Shown: piece by piece, positions 39,901-41,859 of the stretch | Numbering within the stretch: the stretch's first letter is position 1 | How the letters are laid out: each line of letters starts with the position of its first letter | Assembly: GCF_000218485.1 (NCBI RefSeq) | Contig: NZ_AFPB01000163.1 | Span: 1-41,859, forward strand | Origin: Aquimarina agarivorans | Lineage (GTDB): Bacteria; Bacteroidota; Bacteroidia; Flavobacteriales; Flavobacteriaceae | Reading direction: 5' to 3' | Length of the DNA: 41,859 nucleotides | The notes under the pieces: generated by a model | Database searches by the model: none | The model's input: only the letters and a program-made list of their open reading frames with translations | What the model was told of the DNA's origin: nothing | Program-made: the position numbers and the translations under genes

Positions 39901-40644
39901 GGTTTGCGCTCCGATGTCTTGGTTGCTTTGTTTTACTGCTTTTACAACTTGTTGCAGATTGATGTTGTATTGACGCATTAATTCAGGGTTTACGTCAATC
40001 TGATATTCTTGAACATATCCACCAATAGATGCTACTTCAGACACGCCACCTGATGATGATAAGGCGTATTTTACATAGTAATCTTGTATGCTTCGTAGTT
40101 CGTGTAAATCCCAACCACCTGTTACGTTTCCGTCTTTATCTCTACCCTCTAATGTGTACCAATAAACTTGTCCTAAACCTGTGGCATCTGGCCCTAAAGT
40201 TGGATTAACACCCTCTGGTAATAAACCACTTGGTAACGAGTTGAGTTTTTCGAGAATACGTGAACGACTCCAGTAAAATTCGACATCTTCTTCAAAAATA
40301 ACATAGATACTTGAAAATCCAAACATCGAAGAACTACGAATGGTTTTTACGCCTGGTATACCTAACAACGACGTTGTTAACGGATAGGTTATTTGGTCTT
40401 CTATGTTTTGTGGCGAACGTCCATCCCACTTTGTAAATACAATTTGTTGGTTTTCACCAATATCTGGAATAGCATCTACCGCTACGGGTGCATTTGGTAA
40501 AAAGCCTGTATTCCAATTAAAAGGTGCGTTTACAACTCCCCAACCTATAAATAAGACGAGTAATAAAATAGCAATAAGTTTATTTTCTATTAAAAATTTG
40601 ATGCTTTTATTGAGCATAAAAAATGATTTTAAAGAATTAGACAT
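36892..40644 (-). CDS. cusA: RND heavy-metal efflux pump (CusA/CzcA-like), extended
   Basis: Proton-driven inner-membrane pump for Cu(I)/Ag(I), 1250 residues, about 200 longer than E. coli CusA. The start of the pump proper, MLNKSIKFLIENKLIAILLL, is ten codons inside, so the ATG at 40617 is a plausible alternative start. TM4 carries the proton-relay acids in AIAIGTMVDVGVILSEN. Porter-domain landmarks are GSFLLMPTSMPHSGVEENKR and AGRTESALDPAPLSMYE; late TM motifs are FGIATDDGVVMATYL and KRIRPCLMTTATTVLALLP. About 110 extra residues with several additional hydrophobic spans lie between the first and second halves (about 540-660), a feature I associate with Bacteroidetes homologues. The specificity is assigned from operon context. 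Confidence 0.93.
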   Translation of the reverse strand: MSNSLKSFFMLNKSIKFLIENKLIAILLLVLFIGWGVVNAPFNWNTGFLPNAPVAVDAIPDIGENQQIVFTKWDGRSPQNIEDQITYPLTTSLLGIPGVKTIRSSSMFGFSSIYVIFEEDVEFYWSRSRILEKLNSLPSGLLPEGVNPTLGPDATGLGQVYWYTLEGRDKDGNVTGGWDLHELRSIQDYYVKYALSSSGGVSEVASIGGYVQEYQIDVNPELMRQYNINLQQVVKAVKQSNQDIGAQTIEINQVEYLVRGLGYITSIKDIENAVVSSANYTPIKVQDIAKISLGAKTRRGILDKEGAEVVGGVVVARYGANPLEVINNAKEKIKELSAGLPSKVLADGATSQLTIVPFYDRSELIQETLGTLNEALTLEILITILVIIVMVYNLRASILISSLLPVAVLMVFIAMKTFGIDANIVALSGIAIAIGTMVDVGVILSENILNHLEKNENNLPINTVVYNATAEVSGAIVTAVMTTIISFLPVFTMVGAEGKLFSPLAFTKTFALIMALVVALFLIPPFATIIFKRRSITKNLSYIINALLIVLGIVSIVLGNWLGILLIAFGSTDILKLQQKVYNKQVNLINIVIASFAIVFLLAEYWRPLGVGKSLLLNLLFVAIICFGLLGAFSLLRKYYAQILQWALANKMLFLAIPTTISILGFLIFKNTGKEFMPSLNEGSFLLMPTSMPHSGVEENKRVLQQLDMGVANIPEIKTVVGKAGRTESALDPAPLSMYENVIIYKPEYALNNHGERQRYQVNKDGLFVLKNGKTVANPNSTDATSKLIFSDVSSDELIEDNEGEFYRNWRPNIKSTDDIWSEIVKATKIPGVTSAPKLQPIQTRLVMLQTGMRAPMGIKVKGQNLKEIEAFGVQLENILKTVTGVKKEAVFADRIVGKPYLLIDIDREKIARYGISIQEVQDVLKVAVGGMSLTQTVEGRERYGVRVRYPRELRTTPTDLEQIYVPINKGNSVPLSELATIRYEQGAQVIKSEDTFLIGYVLFDKLNRFAEVSVVENAQEAIQKKIDSGELIVPKGINFQFTGTYENQIRAEKTLSLVVPLALLIIFIILYFQFRSATTSLMVFTAIIVAFAGGFIMIWLYGQSWFLNFSLFGQNIRELFQMHPINLSVAVWVGFIALFGIATDDGVVMATYLKQTFAKNEPTTKGDIRKSVVEAGEKRIRPCLMTTATTVLALLPVLTSTGRGSDIMIPMAIPAFGGMIIDVTSYFLLPVLYSLREEFLLKRKTTNED

Positions 40645-40717
40645 TGGTATGTAAATACCGTGTACAGCAATATATCCTCTGAATTTTCAGTGGATAATGT
40701 GATCTAATATTTTAAAA

Positions 40718-41137
40718 TCAGATTAAATATACTTCGTCAAGAGCCTGAATATCCTTGACGACGAGTGGAGGAGAATAATTTTTAAAAGGAATTACCTTAT
40801 TATGAAGTCCTTTAAATAAGTTAATATAGCTATAACAAAAGCTTGCTACGAAAACTTGTTGGTCGAAAGATAAATTATCAAATGCAGATTTTTTTAAATC
40901 ATCTTGTCCCTCGATAACTTTTGTAACGTCTTTACAGCAATTCTTTTTAGAAATAGAACAATCTTTATTGTTTAGGTCTTGCTTTATTTCCATTCCACAA
41001 GATGAAGCTTTACTAAAATAACTAACATCCATAACAGTATCACCACAGAAATGACTACTTATGGTAAATGACATTGTAGATAATAATACTACAAAAGTCA
41101 TAAAGATTGATGTTATTTTATAAATTAAATTATTCAT
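40718..41137 (-). CDS. HYC_CC_PP family protein, first gene of the copper operon
   Basis: A 139-residue exported protein with a hydrophobic N-terminus (about 8-27) and the family signature motifs: HFCGD (about 30), CG and KDC in the middle, NCCKD, and a YSPP section near the end (KNYSPPLVVKDIQ). Its name comes from these HYC, CC and PP motifs; the Cys/His groups suggest metal binding, but the function is not established. Proteins of this type often precede copper-efflux genes in Bacteroidetes. The longest frame begins with TTG at 41149; the ATG at 41137 is preferred because the promoter -7 element ends at 41147. Confidence 0.88.
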   Translation of the reverse strand: MNNLIYKITSIFMTFVVLLSTMSFTISSHFCGDTVMDVSYFSKASSCGMEIKQDLNNKDCSISKKNCCKDVTKVIEGQDDLKKSAFDNLSFDQQVFVASFCYSYINLFKGLHNKVIPFKNYSPPLVVKDIQALDEVYLI

Positions 41138-41146
41138 CCTGTGATG

Positions 41147-41154
41147 CAAAGATA
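41147..41154 (-). promoter_or_regulatory. -7 element of the copper operon
   Basis: On the minus strand TATCTTTG exactly matches TAnnTTTG. It is only 9 bp before the ATG of the HYC_CC_PP gene, so the messenger would be almost leaderless. No clear TTG lies at the -33 distance, which may mean the promoter depends on an activator such as a copper-responsive regulator. Confidence 0.55.
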
Positions 41155-41363
41155 CAAAATTTTATAAATCGAAGTGTGAAACAAATTATTGAGATGTAAA
41201 TGAAAATGAATGTAAAGCAAAGTAACTAATTCTAATATTCTCACCTTTTTTAACTTAAAAAGCAATCAAAAATGAATTGTTTTCTTAAAATCAAAAAACA
41301 CTGATTTTTACTACTTATTCTAACTATTCATAAAATTCAATATAATATCAAAATCTTCAAGAA

Positions 41364-41395
41364 GAAAGTTCGATACTTCTTTCGTTGGGCTCACT
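41364..41395 (+). repeat. Candidate attachment site: degenerate copy of the tRNA-Arg 3' end
   Basis: GAAAGTTCGATA (41364-41375) resembles the T-arm GAAGGTTCGAAT at 27706-27717 of tRNA-Arg, and GGGCTCACT (41387-41395) is identical to 27724-27732, which spans the tRNA 3' end. The spacing is 5 bases longer than in the tRNA. A terminator follows, as it does after the real tRNA. It may mark the right end of the 13.7-kb element, the left end of the next one, or both. Confidence 0.5.
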
Positions 41396-41397
41396 TT

Positions 41398-41430
41398 AAA
41401 TCCTCACCATTTATTTGGTGGGGATTTTTT
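41398..41430 (+). terminator. Rho-independent terminator next to the candidate att site
   Basis: AAATCCTCACCA (41398-41409) pairs with TGGTGGGGATTT (41416-41427), one T-G pair, with a 6-base loop, and runs into T (41425-41430). It stands where a tRNA terminator would stand after the tRNA-like sequence. Confidence 0.85.
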
Positions 41431-41522
41431 GTTTTATAAATATTAGTGTTTATAAGGCTTTAGGTGAATTTACACTCTTTCTGTTTCTCTTTTTACAATT
41501 TACTGTTAATTGAATGTATGCC

Positions 41523-41571
41523 TTTTTGGGGTACACTTTTGGGTATCAATTATCCTCTTTGGGTATCAATT
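41523..41571 (+). repeat. Direct repeats upstream of the tyrosine integrase
   Basis: TTTGGGTATCAATT occurs at 41538-41551 and again at 41558-41571, exactly 20 bp apart (about two helical turns). A related TTTTTGGGGTACACTT lies at 41523-41538. They are 20-70 bp before the integrase start and are good candidates for arm-type integrase binding sites or autoregulatory operators. Confidence 0.6.
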
Positions 41572-41591
41572 TAAAATCAAACTTAAACATT

Positions 41592-41859
41592 ATGAATAAA
41601 CATAAAATAAGAGTGTTATTTGTAATAGCACTTAATAGAATTAAAAAAAACAATCAAGCTCCAATATATTGTAGGATAACTTATAACAAAAAGAGAAAGA
41701 AATTCTCTACTGGTATATTTATAAATCCAGATGATTGGAATAGCAAACAACAAATAGCTAAACCACCCAATAAATACAAAAACTTAAACACTCAACTGAG
41801 CCTTATTAGTCAAAAGATTAATGAGGCTTTTTTAATGCTCCAAATTCTACCTAATGGAC
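41592..41859 (+). CDS. Tyrosine integrase of a second integrative element (N-terminal part)
   Basis: The first 89 codons of a Bacteroidetes-type phage integrase, cut by the window end. The visible part is the arm-DNA-binding domain: APIYCRITYNKKRKKFSTGIFINPDDWNSKQ, the RKxFSTGxxIxPxxWN pattern of integrases from Bacteroides/flavobacterial conjugative transposons, followed by the start of the SAM-like core-binding domain (NLNTQLSLISQKINEAFL). Catalytic residues are beyond the window. It reads away from the candidate attachment site, as expected for the first gene of an integrated element. Confidence 0.85.
   Translation, partial: MNKHKIRVLFVIALNRIKKNNQAPIYCRITYNKKRKKFSTGIFINPDDWNSKQQIAKPPNKYKNLNTQLSLISQKINEAFLMLQILPNG

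Larger units (their letters stand above)
41155..41591. other. Intergenic region between copper operon and second integrase
   Basis: No gene is visible. The first 200 bp are plain AT-rich sequence. Then come a partial tRNA-Arg 3' end (41364-41395), a terminator (41398-41430) and direct repeats in front of the integrase (41523-41571). This arrangement of attachment site, terminator, arm-type repeats and integrase is typical of an integrative-element end. Confidence 0.6.

Overview
The window is AT-rich DNA of a member of the Bacteroidota, most probably family Flavobacteriaceae. Support comes from promoters with TAnnTTTG-type -7 elements, a type IX secretion (T9SS) sorting domain on a secreted glycoside hydrolase, flavobacterial families such as DUF3810 and HYC_CC_PP, and Bacteroidetes-type recombinases and relaxase.

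Layout. 1-1662: a tyrosine recombinase with a perfect 26-bp palindrome just past its 3' end, and a small zinc-ribbon protein. 1723-5779 (minus strand): an esterase-TPR gene broken by two homopolymer frameshifts, then an operon of OmpA-like protein, small membrane protein and FucP-type sugar transporter. 5871-14906 (plus strand): the histidine operon hisG-hisD-chaN-like-hisC-secreted protein-hisB-hisH-four-helix-bundle gene-hisA-hisF. It is preceded by a complete transcription attenuator (a leader peptide with four His codons, an antiterminator and a terminator). hisIE is not present. 15091-27222: chromosomal genes, namely a T9SS-exported GH5 mannanase/cellulase with CBM3, a DUF3810 metalloprotease-like protein, dipeptidase pepD, a TauE/SafE permease, a DUF1801 protein, cysE-cysM, a DUF2461 protein, a frameshifted EamA transporter and a secreted protein of unknown function. 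27372-27730: tRNA-Ser(GCT), tRNA-Pro(TGG) and tRNA-Arg(TCT).

27663 to about 41395 looks like a mobilizable element sitting at the 3' end of tRNA-Arg. It holds a large serine recombinase whose reading frame runs into the tRNA, a small protein, a 1.2-kb non-coding control region, a MOB relaxase, a RadC-like protein and a complete Cu/Ag efflux operon (HYC_CC_PP protein, CusA, CusC, an HMA-MauE-like protein, CusB, an HMA lipoprotein). A degenerate copy of the tRNA-Arg 3' end with a terminator lies at 41364-41430. After it begins the tyrosine integrase of what may be a second element, cut by the window end.

Three non-coding patterns stand out. First, a tract of about 250 bp before the relaxase (30107-30354) is built on a 4-bp phase: 53 of 62 consecutive tetramers fit N-Y-R-N. 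Second, gaps in and near the his operon contain inverted repeats whose arms are phased heptamers (for example four exact TCTCATA copies before hisD). One such pair of arms flanks the four-helix-bundle gene like the ends of a cassette. Third, a GC-rich element that looks like structured RNA lies before hisB. All interpretations are from reading the sequence; no database search was run.
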